From contig NZ_CP018620.1 of the NCBI RefSeq assembly GCF_001908275.1, forward strand, positions 2,728,001 through 2,792,000: a DNA stretch of 64,000 nucleotides, in the 5' to 3' direction. The first letter of the stretch is position 1. Each line of letters starts with the position of its first letter. Under the pieces are notes generated by a model. That model had not been told where the DNA came from. It was given only the letters and a program-made list of their open reading frames with translations, and searched no databases. The position numbers were made by a program, and so were the translations under genes. The stretch is from Paenibacillus xylanexedens. Lineage in GTDB: Bacteria; Bacillota; Bacilli; Paenibacillales; Paenibacillaceae. This document shows, piece after piece, positions 17,671 to 27,130 of this stretch.

Positions 17671-20598
17671 ATGGCTGGAATTCTACAACGTAAGACATGG
17701 ATATTGTCCACAGTAATCATCGTGGCGGCAGCCTGCATCATTCTATATATAACTTCCGGCGCTGATGGAAAGAGTGCAAACATTCCACCTGGCAGTCTGC
17801 CTGCCATTGAAGTGGATGCAGTCTTGCAGCAGACCCGGCAGAAAAAGGGATACGAACAGTATCGATCCGGAACGGATCAGGCTACACAGCCGAATGTGGA
17901 CATCACCATTGAAGCAGGAGATTACATAAAAGCCGAAGGTGAAGACGTCCGCAAACTGACTAATTATGAAGGAATGGATGGTGTATCTCTCCATACCGGA
18001 GAGACCGGACAAGTCGATTGGACGATTAATGTGCCGGAGACCGGGCTGTATAACCTGTCCACGATCTATTTTCCCGTTGAAGGCAAGAGTTCGGCCATTG
18101 AGCGTGCATTGTACATTGATGGTGAACTTCCTTTTGCGGAAGCCGCCTATTTGCAGTTTGACCGGGTATGGGCGAATGAGAAAGATGTCGTTGAACAGGA
18201 TAACCAAGGCAATGACCTTCGCCCGAGACAAGTGGAGCAACCACGCTGGCTGGAAGAAACGTTTCAGGACTCCGACGGGTACGAACAGACTCCATTCAAG
18301 TTTTATTTGGAAAAAGGGGAACACACGCTAACGCTAAAATCATCGCGTGAACCCATGGTGATTCGGTCCATTCGTCTTTTCAATGAGAAGACAGCTGTTC
18401 CTTACACAGAGACTGCAGGGGCACAACAATCGGACTCCTCTGGGCAGCCGAAGGATGTACTGATTCGCATTGAAGGAGAAGCCGCGATTGCCAAATCTTC
18501 ACCTACGTTATACCCGACCAGCGAAAGGTCAAGTTCTGCTGTATCTCCTTATAGCGCTTCCCAGGTACGCATCAATACGATTGGCGGCTTTAACTGGCGT
18601 CTGCCAGGACAATGGATTGAATGGGAAGTGGATGTGCCGGAAAGTGGACTGTATCATATCGGTTTTACCGCTCAGCAGAATTTTGTCAAAGGCATCTATT
18701 CTACACGCAAACTGACCATCGATGGTGAAGTTCCGTTTGCAGAGATGGCGAAAGCACCTTTCCGTTATCAAAGTGACTATCGTATTGACGTGATGGGCGG
18801 CAAGGAAGCATACAAGTTTCACATGGAAAAAGGAAAACATGTGCTGCGGCTGGAGAACAGCCTCGGGGATTTTGCACCGCTTATCCGCAATGTGGAGGAC
18901 AGTCTGTACAACTTGAACTCCATGTACCGACGTATTCTGATGATTACAGGCACCAAGCCTGATGAATTCCGTGATTACCGGGTGGAAAAACAGATTCCGA
19001 ACCTGCTGGAAGTATTCAGCGGAGAAAGTAAACGTCTTAAGGACGTGGCCGCACAGCTTCGTCTTCTGTCAGGACAGTCCAGCGATCAGGAAGCACTGAT
19101 TAAGACGATGGCGCTGCAACTGGACGAGATGATTGACAAGCCAGATACCATTCCAAGACGGCTTGCGGCTTATAAAACCAATACAGGCGGTCTCGGCACA
19201 TGGGTGCAGCAGGCACGAGAGCAGCCCCTTGAAATCGATGCACTGTACGTCACTTCGATTGACCGCGATATTCCTGGAACAGGTATGGGGCCACTTGCCA
19301 AGCTTGGTCATGAAGCGAAGATATTCTATCATTCGTTCTTCATTGATTATAACCAGATTGGTAATGTGGCTACATCTGAAGATCAGCGTACGGTAACCGT
19401 CTGGATTGGTAGTGGACGTGATCAGGCGAATACGATGAAAGCGATGATTGACAAGACCTTCACACCAGACAGTGGTATCAATGTCAATCTGAAGCTGGTG
19501 AATATGGGAACCTTGCTGCCAGCGACTTTGTCCGGTGAAGGACCGGATGTAGCGATGCAGATCGGCAATGATCTGCCGGTGAACTTTGCGATGCGGAACT
19601 CGGCTGTAGATCTGACGCAATTCAGTGATTATAGCACCGTGGAACAGGAGTTCAGGGAAAGTGCAATCGTGCCGTATGCCTATGATTCAGGCGTATATGC
19701 CCTGCCGGAAACGCAAACTTTTAACATGCTGTTTTATCGTAAAGACGTGCTCGAAGAACTCGGACTTGAAGTGCCTCAGAACTGGGAAGATGTCGAAGCT
19801 CTGCTCGCGATTCTGAGCAAAAATCATATGGAATTTGGTATGCCGATTGTGACCCAAGCGAATATGCAGGGTGTCAATATTCCGCCGAACTCTCAGTATG
19901 CCACGATGCTGCTTCAGAACGGCGGCGCCTTCTATCGTAACGATGACAAGGAGTCGGATCTGGATTCAAGGATCGGAATTGAGACGTTCAAGCAGTGGAC
20001 GGAGTTCTATACCGATTACAAGTTAGAGCGGGAATATGATTTTGCCAACCGTTTCCGGACAGGACAGATGCCTATCGGACTAACGGATTACACCATGTAC
20101 AACCAATTGTCCGTATTTGCACCGGAGATTCGCGGACTATGGGGATTCGTTCCTGTCCCGGGAACCGTTCAAGCAGATGGTACCTTGAATCGGGACGTAC
20201 CGGGTGGAGGTAGCGCAGTCATGATGCTGGAGGGTGCCAAGGATCAGGATGCGGCGTGGGAGTTCATGAAGTGGTGGACCAGTACACCGATTCAAGCTGA
20301 ATTCGGGCGGGAGATGGAAGGGCTGATGGGTGCCGCTGCCCGGTATCCAACGGCCAACATCAAGGCGCTGGATTCCCTGCCGTGGCCTGCGGAGGATTAC
20401 GCCAATCTCAAGGCACAATTCGAAACGGTGAAGGGCATTCCTGAAGTACCCGGTGGTTATTTTACAGGCCGCCATCTATTCAATGCATTTTACAAAACCG
20501 TTGTTGGCCAAGTGGAAGCCAGGGAATCCATCATGGATTATACCCAATATATTCAGGACGAGATTCGCGTCAAACGTAATGAATTTGGTCTTCCGTAA
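17671..20598 (+). CDS. Large membrane-anchored solute-binding protein with two beta-sandwich modules
   Basis: 975 residues. An N-terminal helix (TWILSTVIIVAAACIILYI) without a lipobox probably anchors it. Two related modules follow (about 75-255 and 280-420): LYIDGELPFAEA and FKFYLEKGEHTLTL in the first correspond to LTIDGEVPFAEM and YKFHMEKGKHVLRL in the second, so this is an internal duplication resembling carbohydrate-binding beta-sandwiches. A helical linker comes next, and from about 590 a family-1 solute-binding domain (TVTVWIGSGRDQANTMKAMID, EGPDVAMQIGNDLP, VPGGGSAVMMLEGAKDQDAAWEFMKWW). It is twice the normal length. AGGAGG at 17656-17661 sets the ATG at 17671 rather than the longer frame from 17635. 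The role is probably capture of a polymer or long oligosaccharide. Confidence 0.85.
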   Translation: MAGILQRKTWILSTVIIVAAACIILYITSGADGKSANIPPGSLPAIEVDAVLQQTRQKKGYEQYRSGTDQATQPNVDITIEAGDYIKAEGEDVRKLTNYEGMDGVSLHTGETGQVDWTINVPETGLYNLSTIYFPVEGKSSAIERALYIDGELPFAEAAYLQFDRVWANEKDVVEQDNQGNDLRPRQVEQPRWLEETFQDSDGYEQTPFKFYLEKGEHTLTLKSSREPMVIRSIRLFNEKTAVPYTETAGAQQSDSSGQPKDVLIRIEGEAAIAKSSPTLYPTSERSSSAVSPYSASQVRINTIGGFNWRLPGQWIEWEVDVPESGLYHIGFTAQQNFVKGIYSTRKLTIDGEVPFAEMAKAPFRYQSDYRIDVMGGKEAYKFHMEKGKHVLRLENSLGDFAPLIRNVEDSLYNLNSMYRRILMITGTKPDEFRDYRVEKQIPNLLEVFSGESKRLKDVAAQLRLLSGQSSDQEALIKTMALQLDEMIDKPDTIPRRLAAYKTNTGGLGTWVQQAREQPLEIDALYVTSIDRDIPGTGMGPLAKLGHEAKIFYHSFFIDYNQIGNVATSEDQRTVTVWIGSGRDQANTMKAMIDKTFTPDSGINVNLKLVNMGTLLPATLSGEGPDVAMQIGNDLPVNFAMRNSAVDLTQFSDYSTVEQEFRESAIVPYAYDSGVYALPETQTFNMLFYRKDVLEELGLEVPQNWEDVEALLAILSKNHMEFGMPIVTQANMQGVNIPPNSQYATMLLQNGGAFYRNDDKESDLDSRIGIETFKQWTEFYTDYKLEREYDFANRFRTGQMPIGLTDYTMYNQLSVFAPEIRGLWGFVPVPGTVQADGTLNRDVPGGGSAVMMLEGAKDQDAAWEFMKWWTSTPIQAEFGREMEGLMGAAARYPTANIKALDSLPWPAEDYANLKAQFETVKGIPEVPGGYFTGRHLFNAFYKTVVGQVEARESIMDYTQYIQDEIRVKRNEFGLP

Positions 20599-20616
20599 GC
20601 AGAGGGAGGGTTAATC

Positions 20617-21585
20617 GTGCCACAAATATCACTCCGAGACGGACAAAACAGTCCTCCTGAGAAAGCGTCAAGGATGGGCATGAAATCGTGGTGGAGCTGG
20701 AAGCTCCAGGAAATGAAGGCCAGCAAACATTCCTATGTTCTGCTTGCACCTTATATGCTCCTGTTCCTCATGTTTACCGTGATTCCGGTTGTCATCTCGA
20801 TCATACTCAGCTTCACCTACTTTAACATGCTGGAATTCCCGCGTTTTATTGGCTGGCAGAACTATACTCGCCTGTTTCTGGAGGATGATGTATTCCTGAT
20901 TGCAATCAAGAATACGCTGTTGTTTGCCATCATTACCGGACCGATCAGTTATATTGCTTGTTTTGTCTTCGCATGGATCATTAATGAGTTAACACCGAAA
21001 TGGAGAGCGTTCATGACGCTGATCTTCTACGCGCCCTCCATCTCGGGCAATGTATATTTTATCTGGCTGATGATTTTCTCGGGAGATCGTTATGGTATTG
21101 CCAATGGGCTGTTGATCAAATGGGGTTTTCTGTTGGAGCCGATCCAATGGCTGAAGACGGAAGCCTACATTATGCCGATCCTCATTCTCGTGCAGCTATG
21201 GCTGAGTCTCGGAACCGGATTTCTGGCGTTTATCGCTGGTTTGCAGACGGTGGACCGGACATTGTACGAAGCGGGAGCGGTGGATGGGATCAAGAATCGC
21301 TGGCAGGAGCTGTGGTACATTACGTTGCCTTCGATGCGTCCACAGCTCATGTTCGGCGCAGTCATTCAGCTCACAACCTCGTTTGCCGTGGCCGATGTGT
21401 CGATCGCACTGGCCGGGTTCCCAAGCGTGAACTATGCGGCAGAGACGGTGGTCACCCACTTGATCGACTTTGGTACTACGCGGTTTGAGATGGGCTACGC
21501 ATCGGCGATTGCCACCGTACTGTTCATGATTATGGTGGGCACCAACTTGCTGGTACAGAAACTGCTTCGAAGGGTGGGAGAATAG
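20617..21585 (+). CDS. Sugar ABC transporter permease (MalF/UgpA type)
   Basis: 322 residues with six predicted membrane helices. The first follows a 40-residue cytoplasmic N-terminus (HSYVLLAPYMLLFLMFTVIPVVISIIL). The EAA loop that contacts the ATPase is EAGAVDGIKNRWQELWYITLPSMRP. GTG start with GAGGGAGGG upstream. It pairs with the next gene to form a heterodimeric channel for the binding proteins upstream. The gene for the ATPase is not in this operon. Confidence 0.9.
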   Translation: MPQISLRDGQNSPPEKASRMGMKSWWSWKLQEMKASKHSYVLLAPYMLLFLMFTVIPVVISIILSFTYFNMLEFPRFIGWQNYTRLFLEDDVFLIAIKNTLLFAIITGPISYIACFVFAWIINELTPKWRAFMTLIFYAPSISGNVYFIWLMIFSGDRYGIANGLLIKWGFLLEPIQWLKTEAYIMPILILVQLWLSLGTGFLAFIAGLQTVDRTLYEAGAVDGIKNRWQELWYITLPSMRPQLMFGAVIQLTTSFAVADVSIALAGFPSVNYAAETVVTHLIDFGTTRFEMGYASAIATVLFMIMVGTNLLVQKLLRRVGE

Positions 21586-21587
21586 CT

Positions 21588-22451
21588 ATGGCTGCAATTG
21601 CGACAGGCAAAAAGCGGGTGAATCGCTCGCTATCGGGAAGCCTCTCCCTGTTTGCCCTTCTGCTCGTATTTGGTGCCTTCATGGTGCTGCCGCTGATCTA
21701 TGCAATCAACAATGCATTCAAACCATTGGATGAGATTTTCACCTTTCCACCAACGCTGTTTGTCAAAAATCCGACGTTCAGCAACTTTACAGATCTGCTG
21801 AACCTGCTGAGTGACTCGTGGGTGCCGTTCTCACGTTATATATTCAACACAGTGTTTATAACAGGCATCGGTATCGTAGGCCATGTGCTGCTGGCTTCCG
21901 CAGCTGCCTACCCGCTTGCCAAACACAAGTTTCCGGGCAAAGTATTCATGTTCCAAGTGGTCGTACTATCACTGATGTTCACACCTGCGGTAACGGCCAT
22001 TCCGAACTATATGATCATGTCATGGCTCGGATGGATCGATACGTACTGGGCTGTTATCATTCCGGCATTTGCCTATTCACTCGGGTTGTATCTGATGAAA
22101 CAGTTCATGGAGCAAATCCCGGATGCGCTACTGGAAGCAGCCAAGATTGATGGTGCCAGTGAATACCGGATCTTCTGGTCCATTGTTATGCCCAATGTGA
22201 AGCCAGCCTGGCTTACATTGATCATTCTGCTGTTCCAGATGTTATGGGGCAGCGATGGCAATGGATACATCTACAGCGAGCAGCTCAAGACTCTGCATTA
22301 TGCAGCAGGTCAGATTATTCAGGGCGGAATATCCCGGGCAGGAGCGGGTGCTGCGGTAGCACTAATTTTGATGAGTGTGCCGATCACGCTATTTATTTTC
22401 TCTCAGAGCCGAATCATTGAGACGATGGCGAGCTCGGGCATGAAGGATTAA
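21588..22451 (+). CDS. Sugar ABC transporter permease (MalG type)
   Basis: 287 residues and six helices. The EAA loop reads EAAKIDGASEYRIFWSIVMPNVKP. It begins 3 bases after the MalF-type permease stop, with a ribosome-binding site inside the preceding gene (GGGTGGGAG). It is the second half of the first channel in this operon. The sugar is unknown, but the operon ends in a GH26 mannanase, so beta-mannooligosaccharides are a reasonable guess. Confidence 0.9.
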   Translation: MAAIATGKKRVNRSLSGSLSLFALLLVFGAFMVLPLIYAINNAFKPLDEIFTFPPTLFVKNPTFSNFTDLLNLLSDSWVPFSRYIFNTVFITGIGIVGHVLLASAAAYPLAKHKFPGKVFMFQVVVLSLMFTPAVTAIPNYMIMSWLGWIDTYWAVIIPAFAYSLGLYLMKQFMEQIPDALLEAAKIDGASEYRIFWSIVMPNVKPAWLTLIILLFQMLWGSDGNGYIYSEQLKTLHYAAGQIIQGGISRAGAGAAVALILMSVPITLFIFSQSRIIETMASSGMKD

Positions 22452-22462
22452 GGGGGAACGAT

Positions 22463-23929
22463 ATGGCACGCACAGTGAAAAGATGGCTTGTTCTCCTGGC
22501 GGCAGTATCTCTGCTGCTGGTGAATGCCGTGCCTGCGGCGGCCTCCCCGGCGCCGTATGAGAGCTATAACTACAACTACTGGAAAGAGGCTGTTCCTTCA
22601 CCAGATGCCTATCTGCCCGAGCGTACCATATCAGGCCGTGATCTCGGGATTAGTGAGTTTAAAGACCCTGGTGATGTGAATGTTTCACCTTCCGGGTTGA
22701 TCTATATTTTGGATAGTGGCAACAGCCGAATTGTTGTATTGGACCCAGACTTTAAGCTGCTGCGCGTCATTGATGGATTCATGATGGATGGTAGCAAGGA
22801 GACCTTTAACCTTCCGGGCGGATTATTCGTGGATGAGCAAGAACGCATATACGTCGCCGATACGGGCAACGGTCGTGTGATTGTCCTGGATGGAGAGGGG
22901 ACGCTGATTCAAACCATCACGAAGCCCGAGTCGGATATCCTATCGACCCAATTCCAGTTTCAGCCCTTGAAGCTGACGGTTGACCATGTAGGCCGAGTGT
23001 ACGTTGTGGCGCAAGGGGTCTACGAAGGTATCATGCAGTTTGACGAGAGTGGGAAATTTATCGGATACGTCGGTACGAACAAAGTGGAGCGGGACTACGG
23101 CGAATATATCTGGCGCATGTTATCCACCAAAGCACAGCGTGCACAGATGGTCCTGTTTGTCCCGACGGAGTTCTCCAATGCGGATATTGACCACAAAGGA
23201 TTTGTGTATGCAACGAATATTGATCCCGGCTCGAATGAACCGATCAAGCGGCTTAACCCGTCTGGTGAAGATGTACTGAAACGGTTTGGTTATTACGATG
23301 TCAAAGGCGATATCCGGTTCCGCAACAATCCGGGTCCATCCAAACTGATCGATGTGAAAGTGCTGGGCGACGGCATGTACAGTGTATTGGATGCGACACA
23401 GAACCGGGTGTTCACGTACGACGATGAAGGTCATCTGCTCTACATATACGGTGGCAAAGGAAATCAGGTGGGCACGCTCAAAACACCTGTCGCGATTGAA
23501 CAATCGGGTGAGCATCACTTGGTTCTGGATCGGGGCAAGAACAACCTTGTCGTTTATGCGCCAACCCGTTTTGGTGCCCGTGTGAATGAAGCGGTGGTAC
23601 TCCACTATCGGGGCGAGGACACGGAGGCCGTGAATATATGGAGAGAAGTGCTGAAGCTGAATGCCAACTATGACATCGCTTATATCGGTATCGGCAAGTC
23701 CTTATTAATGGAGAAGAAAAACGAGGAAGCGCTAGGTTACTTCGAACTTGGAATGGACCGCAAGAGTTATTCTGTCGCGTTCAAGAGGCATCGGCGGGAG
23801 ATGATGAAGGAACATTTTGGTACATTCCTGACCGCTGCAATCGCGCTGATTGTCATTCTGATCCTGACCCGGGTAGCAGTTAAATGGAGACGGAGGAGGC
23901 AGGTTGATCGTGAAGCAGGATTTCATTAA
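22463..23929 (+). CDS. Secreted NHL-repeat/TPR protein with C-terminal membrane anchor
   Basis: 488 residues. A signal peptide (MARTVKRWLVLLAAVSLLLVNAVPAAA) is followed by NHL-type beta-propeller repeats: PGDVNVSPSGLIYILDSGNSRIVVLD, LPGGLFVDEQERIYVADTGNGRVIVLD and further copies to about residue 370. Then comes a short TPR-like helical part (AVNIWREVLKLNANYDIAYIGIGKSLLMEKKNEEALGYFELG), a single membrane helix (FLTAAIALIVILILTRVAV) and a basic tail. It should stand on the outside of the cell, held by the C-terminal helix. The gene overlaps the Yip1-type gene. The association with sugar transport is by context only. Confidence 0.8.
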   Translation: MARTVKRWLVLLAAVSLLLVNAVPAAASPAPYESYNYNYWKEAVPSPDAYLPERTISGRDLGISEFKDPGDVNVSPSGLIYILDSGNSRIVVLDPDFKLLRVIDGFMMDGSKETFNLPGGLFVDEQERIYVADTGNGRVIVLDGEGTLIQTITKPESDILSTQFQFQPLKLTVDHVGRVYVVAQGVYEGIMQFDESGKFIGYVGTNKVERDYGEYIWRMLSTKAQRAQMVLFVPTEFSNADIDHKGFVYATNIDPGSNEPIKRLNPSGEDVLKRFGYYDVKGDIRFRNNPGPSKLIDVKVLGDGMYSVLDATQNRVFTYDDEGHLLYIYGGKGNQVGTLKTPVAIEQSGEHHLVLDRGKNNLVVYAPTRFGARVNEAVVLHYRGEDTEAVNIWREVLKLNANYDIAYIGIGKSLLMEKKNEEALGYFELGMDRKSYSVAFKRHRREMMKEHFGTFLTAAIALIVILILTRVAVKWRRRRQVDREAGFH

Positions 23930-24530
23930 GTTTCCGCTGCATCTCATTTTTCACCCCATTGATGCATTCTGGGACCTCAAGTCGGATAACCGGGGACGGC
24001 TGTTTGTTGCTTTTGCAGCATTGGCGCTTACCATTGTTATGATGGTTTTGCAAAAGCAGTACGCAGGGTTTCTCGTTAATTACATCGATCCTCGTACGAT
24101 TAATAGCATCATCGAAATCGCCACGGTTGCAGTACCTTTCTTTCTATGGTGCATGGCCAACTGGGCGGTAACAACTTTGATGGAAGGGGAAGGCAAGTTC
24201 AAGGAAATCGTTCTGGCGACAGGTTACTCGCTCATTCCGGTTATTCTGATCTATGCCCCAATGATCGTGATCAGCCGTTTTATGGTGCAGGAGGAGACTG
24301 CTTTTTATTATCTGTTCAATAGTATCGCGTTCTTCTGGTTTGTACTGCTTCTGTTCATTGGCATGATGACGGTACACCAGTACACGGTGATTAGAACAAT
24401 CATTACGATGGTGCTGACGCTCATTGTGATGGGCATTATCGTATTCCTTGGCGCGCTGGTCTTCAGCATGTTGCAACAGTTGTACGAATTCGGTTATAAC
24501 ATTTACCGCGAGTTGATTTTTCGGACCTAA
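23910..24530 (+). CDS. Yip1-family integral membrane protein
   Basis: About 206 residues with five hydrophobic helices, fitting the Yip1 domain: FHPIDAFWDLKSDNRGRLFVAFAALALTIV, ATVAVPFFLWCMANWAVTTLMEGEGKFKEI, ATGYSLIPVILIYAPM. The frame is open from a TTG at 23904, but AGGAGG at 23894-23899 has better spacing to the GTG at 23910. It overlaps the NHL gene by 20 bases and precedes the DUF5696 gene by 14. Bacterial Yip1 proteins have no settled function; here it may hold or regulate the surface proteins encoded around it. Confidence 0.78.
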   Translation: MKQDFIKFPLHLIFHPIDAFWDLKSDNRGRLFVAFAALALTIVMMVLQKQYAGFLVNYIDPRTINSIIEIATVAVPFFLWCMANWAVTTLMEGEGKFKEIVLATGYSLIPVILIYAPMIVISRFMVQEETAFYYLFNSIAFFWFVLLLFIGMMTVHQYTVIRTIITMVLTLIVMGIIVFLGALVFSMLQQLYEFGYNIYRELIFRT

Positions 24531-24544
24531 AGGAGGCGGCATCC

Positions 24545-27130
24545 GTGAACAAAAGGCAACGATTATATACGGTGCTGGCTGGTGGTACAGCTGTAATCAT
24601 GATTGCAGCCGGGCTGCTGTATATAAACAACAGGGGAGTTCCTGCCGTAGAAGCCGCGGCTTATCTGGATACGACAACCAAAGCCATGCTCGTCACGGAA
24701 GAACCGTTACAGTTCCTTAGTGACTCCTCGCAGGGTGTGCCTGGTATGCAGCTGGTCGCCGAGGATCAGGGACTCGCCCTGTATTATAACGAGGAGACAA
24801 CGGAAATTGCAGTACGTGACGGGAAAAGTGGAGAGATCTGGTATAGCAACCCGAAAGAACGGGCTGAGGATGGTCTTGCTTCTGCATATGAAAAAGAAGT
24901 GCTGTCCTCCCAGTTGAACGTGTCTTTCCGGGATTCGATGGGCACACTGGAGAACTTTCCAAATTTCAGTTCCAGTATTAGCAACAAACAATTCACAGTG
25001 GGTCAGATCGATCAAGGGATTCGGGTTAACTATACACTTGGTGATACATCACTTGGTATTGATGCACTGCCGAAGTTGATTAGCAAGCAGCGACTGGAAG
25101 AGAAGGTTCTTTCCAAGCTGGATGCTACTGTCGCTAGATACACGTCTGCCCGATATTATCCAACCAAGAGCAATCCGGATATTTTGGAACGGCTGGATGG
25201 ACAGATTTCGAAGCAGCTAGTACTGAACAAGATGCTGGGTGCTTTTGAGACGGCGGGTTATACCGCGGACGATTTGGCTTTTGACAATCAGGAGAACGGG
25301 GTTGAAGGTGGGGGCGTATCCGATAAGCCCAGCTTTGTCATTTCAGTGGAATACCGACTGGAGCAGGGAGCACTTGTTGTGACCGTGCCTCTGAGCCAGA
25401 TAGAGGAAAGTGGGCAATACCGCATTCGGAATATTGATTTGCTCGCTTATTTTGGTGCTGCGGATACAAAGGGTGAGGGTTATATGCTCGTGCCTGATGG
25501 TTCCGGCAGCCTGATCCATCTGAACAACGGAAAAACCCAAGAAGAGCAGTATGTACAGCGCGTATACGGCACAGACCCAAATGATAATTCACTCAGTCGT
25601 CCTCAGGTTAGTGAATCCGCGTATATGCCTGTGTTTGGTCTGAAAAACGGGGAGAATGCCTGGTTTGCGGTGATTGAAAAAGGGGACGGGATTGCCAGTA
25701 TCTCCGCAGATATTGGAGGCAGGCAGAACAGTTACAACCACGTGCATGCAACCTTCTCCCTGCGGGGTGAGGATGAACTGGAGATGTACACCTCGCAGAA
25801 AATGCAGGAGATTCAGCTGCTTAGCGAAGAGCCTTACCGTGGGGATATTCAGGTCCGTTATCATTTTCTTCATGGAGAAGATGCCAGTTACTCAGGTATG
25901 GCCAGCCTGTATCAACAGCAGTTAATAGAGCAGGATGTACTGAAGCCGCTCGCAGAACAGACGGAGTTGCCGTTTTATGTAGATGTGCTTGGTGCAGTGG
26001 ACAAAAAGGCTTCGTTCCTGAGTGTGCCCTATCGGACCACCTTAGCCATGACGACGTACGAACAGGCCACCGAAATGGCGGCGAAGTTACAGCAGGAAGG
26101 TGTGAACCGCGTACAAATGCGGTATCAGGGATGGTTCGGTGGTGGCTTCAGCCATCATACGCCAACCCGGGTGAAATTGGATAGTGAAGTAGGTAGTCGT
26201 TCCGAGATACAAGCATTGTCAGCTAAGCTGGAGCAGTCGGGTGGAGCTCTGTTCCCGGATGTGGCTTTCCAGCACATGTATCACGATGATTTGCGCTTTG
26301 CTCCTTCCTCGGATGCAGCTCGGTTTGTAACAAAGGAGACAGCGGAACTGTATCCATACAATCCTGCCCTTAATCGCATGGATCAGAGTAAGGACAGCTA
26401 TTATTTGCTCTCAGCGGCCAAGCTTCCTTATGTGGTGAGTGAGTTTGCTGACAAATTCAATCAACTGGGCCTTGGTGGATTATCCCTTCGTGATCTCGGG
26501 CAGGTCCTGACTTCAGATTATCGGGATAGTCGGGTGATTCATCGGGAGACGGCGAAGAACATTGTGAAGGAGCAACTGGGCAAGCTGGAACAGTCCTATC
26601 CGAACCTGATGGTATCCGCAGCAAATAGCTACGCTTGGGGAAGTGCACAACATGTTGTGAATGCACCTGCAGGGTCGAGTCGGTTCAATATTACCGATGA
26701 AGAAGTTCCTTTTTATGCGATGGTCATTCATGGATACATGAACTATGCGGCATCTCCAATGAACACGTCGGGGGATCAGGATCTCCGCAAACAGTTGCTG
26801 CGCAGTCTGGAGCTTGGGGCAGCTCCATATTTTCAATGGACCTATGAACCATCATCCAGGCTGAAGCTGACGAATTATGATTCTGCTTACGCAACGGAGT
26901 ATGCATATTGGGTGGATGATGCCGTTGCCTTGTATAAGCAGGCCAATGAAGTGCTGGGAAATCTGGCGAATGAGCAGATTCTTAAGCATGAACGCATTCA
27001 GGATGGCGTTGTCCGGATCACCTATACTGGAGGTACATCCATCCTTGTGAATTACAATGCGGATGCAGTAACCGTGGATGGAACAACGGTTGGCGGGACG
27101 GACTATGTGGTGGGAGGAGTGAACCGATGA
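24545..27130 (+). CDS. DUF5696 domain-containing surface protein
   Basis: 861 residues from a GTG with AAAGGAGG upstream. An N-terminal helix (TVLAGGTAVIMIAAGLLYI) anchors or exports it. A beta-rich region follows (LVAEDQGLALYYNEETTEIAVRDGKSGEIWYSNP), then from about 470 a region with the feel of a TIM-barrel glycosidase: NRVQMRYQGWFGGGFSHHTP, PDVAFQHMYHD, LGGLSLRDLGQVLTSDYRD, then FNITDEEVPFYAMVIHGYMNYA and a C-terminal beta domain. I recognise DUF5696 from Paenibacillus-type genomes next to Yip1 and sugar permeases. No proven activity is known to me; a glycoside hydrolase role is inference. It overlaps the next permease by 4 bases. Confidence 0.78.
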   Translation: MNKRQRLYTVLAGGTAVIMIAAGLLYINNRGVPAVEAAAYLDTTTKAMLVTEEPLQFLSDSSQGVPGMQLVAEDQGLALYYNEETTEIAVRDGKSGEIWYSNPKERAEDGLASAYEKEVLSSQLNVSFRDSMGTLENFPNFSSSISNKQFTVGQIDQGIRVNYTLGDTSLGIDALPKLISKQRLEEKVLSKLDATVARYTSARYYPTKSNPDILERLDGQISKQLVLNKMLGAFETAGYTADDLAFDNQENGVEGGGVSDKPSFVISVEYRLEQGALVVTVPLSQIEESGQYRIRNIDLLAYFGAADTKGEGYMLVPDGSGSLIHLNNGKTQEEQYVQRVYGTDPNDNSLSRPQVSESAYMPVFGLKNGENAWFAVIEKGDGIASISADIGGRQNSYNHVHATFSLRGEDELEMYTSQKMQEIQLLSEEPYRGDIQVRYHFLHGEDASYSGMASLYQQQLIEQDVLKPLAEQTELPFYVDVLGAVDKKASFLSVPYRTTLAMTTYEQATEMAAKLQQEGVNRVQMRYQGWFGGGFSHHTPTRVKLDSEVGSRSEIQALSAKLEQSGGALFPDVAFQHMYHDDLRFAPSSDAARFVTKETAELYPYNPALNRMDQSKDSYYLLSAAKLPYVVSEFADKFNQLGLGGLSLRDLGQVLTSDYRDSRVIHRETAKNIVKEQLGKLEQSYPNLMVSAANSYAWGSAQHVVNAPAGSSRFNITDEEVPFYAMVIHGYMNYAASPMNTSGDQDLRKQLLRSLELGAAPYFQWTYEPSSRLKLTNYDSAYATEYAYWVDDAVALYKQANEVLGNLANEQILKHERIQDGVVRITYTGGTSILVNYNADAVTVDGTTVGGTDYVVGGVNR

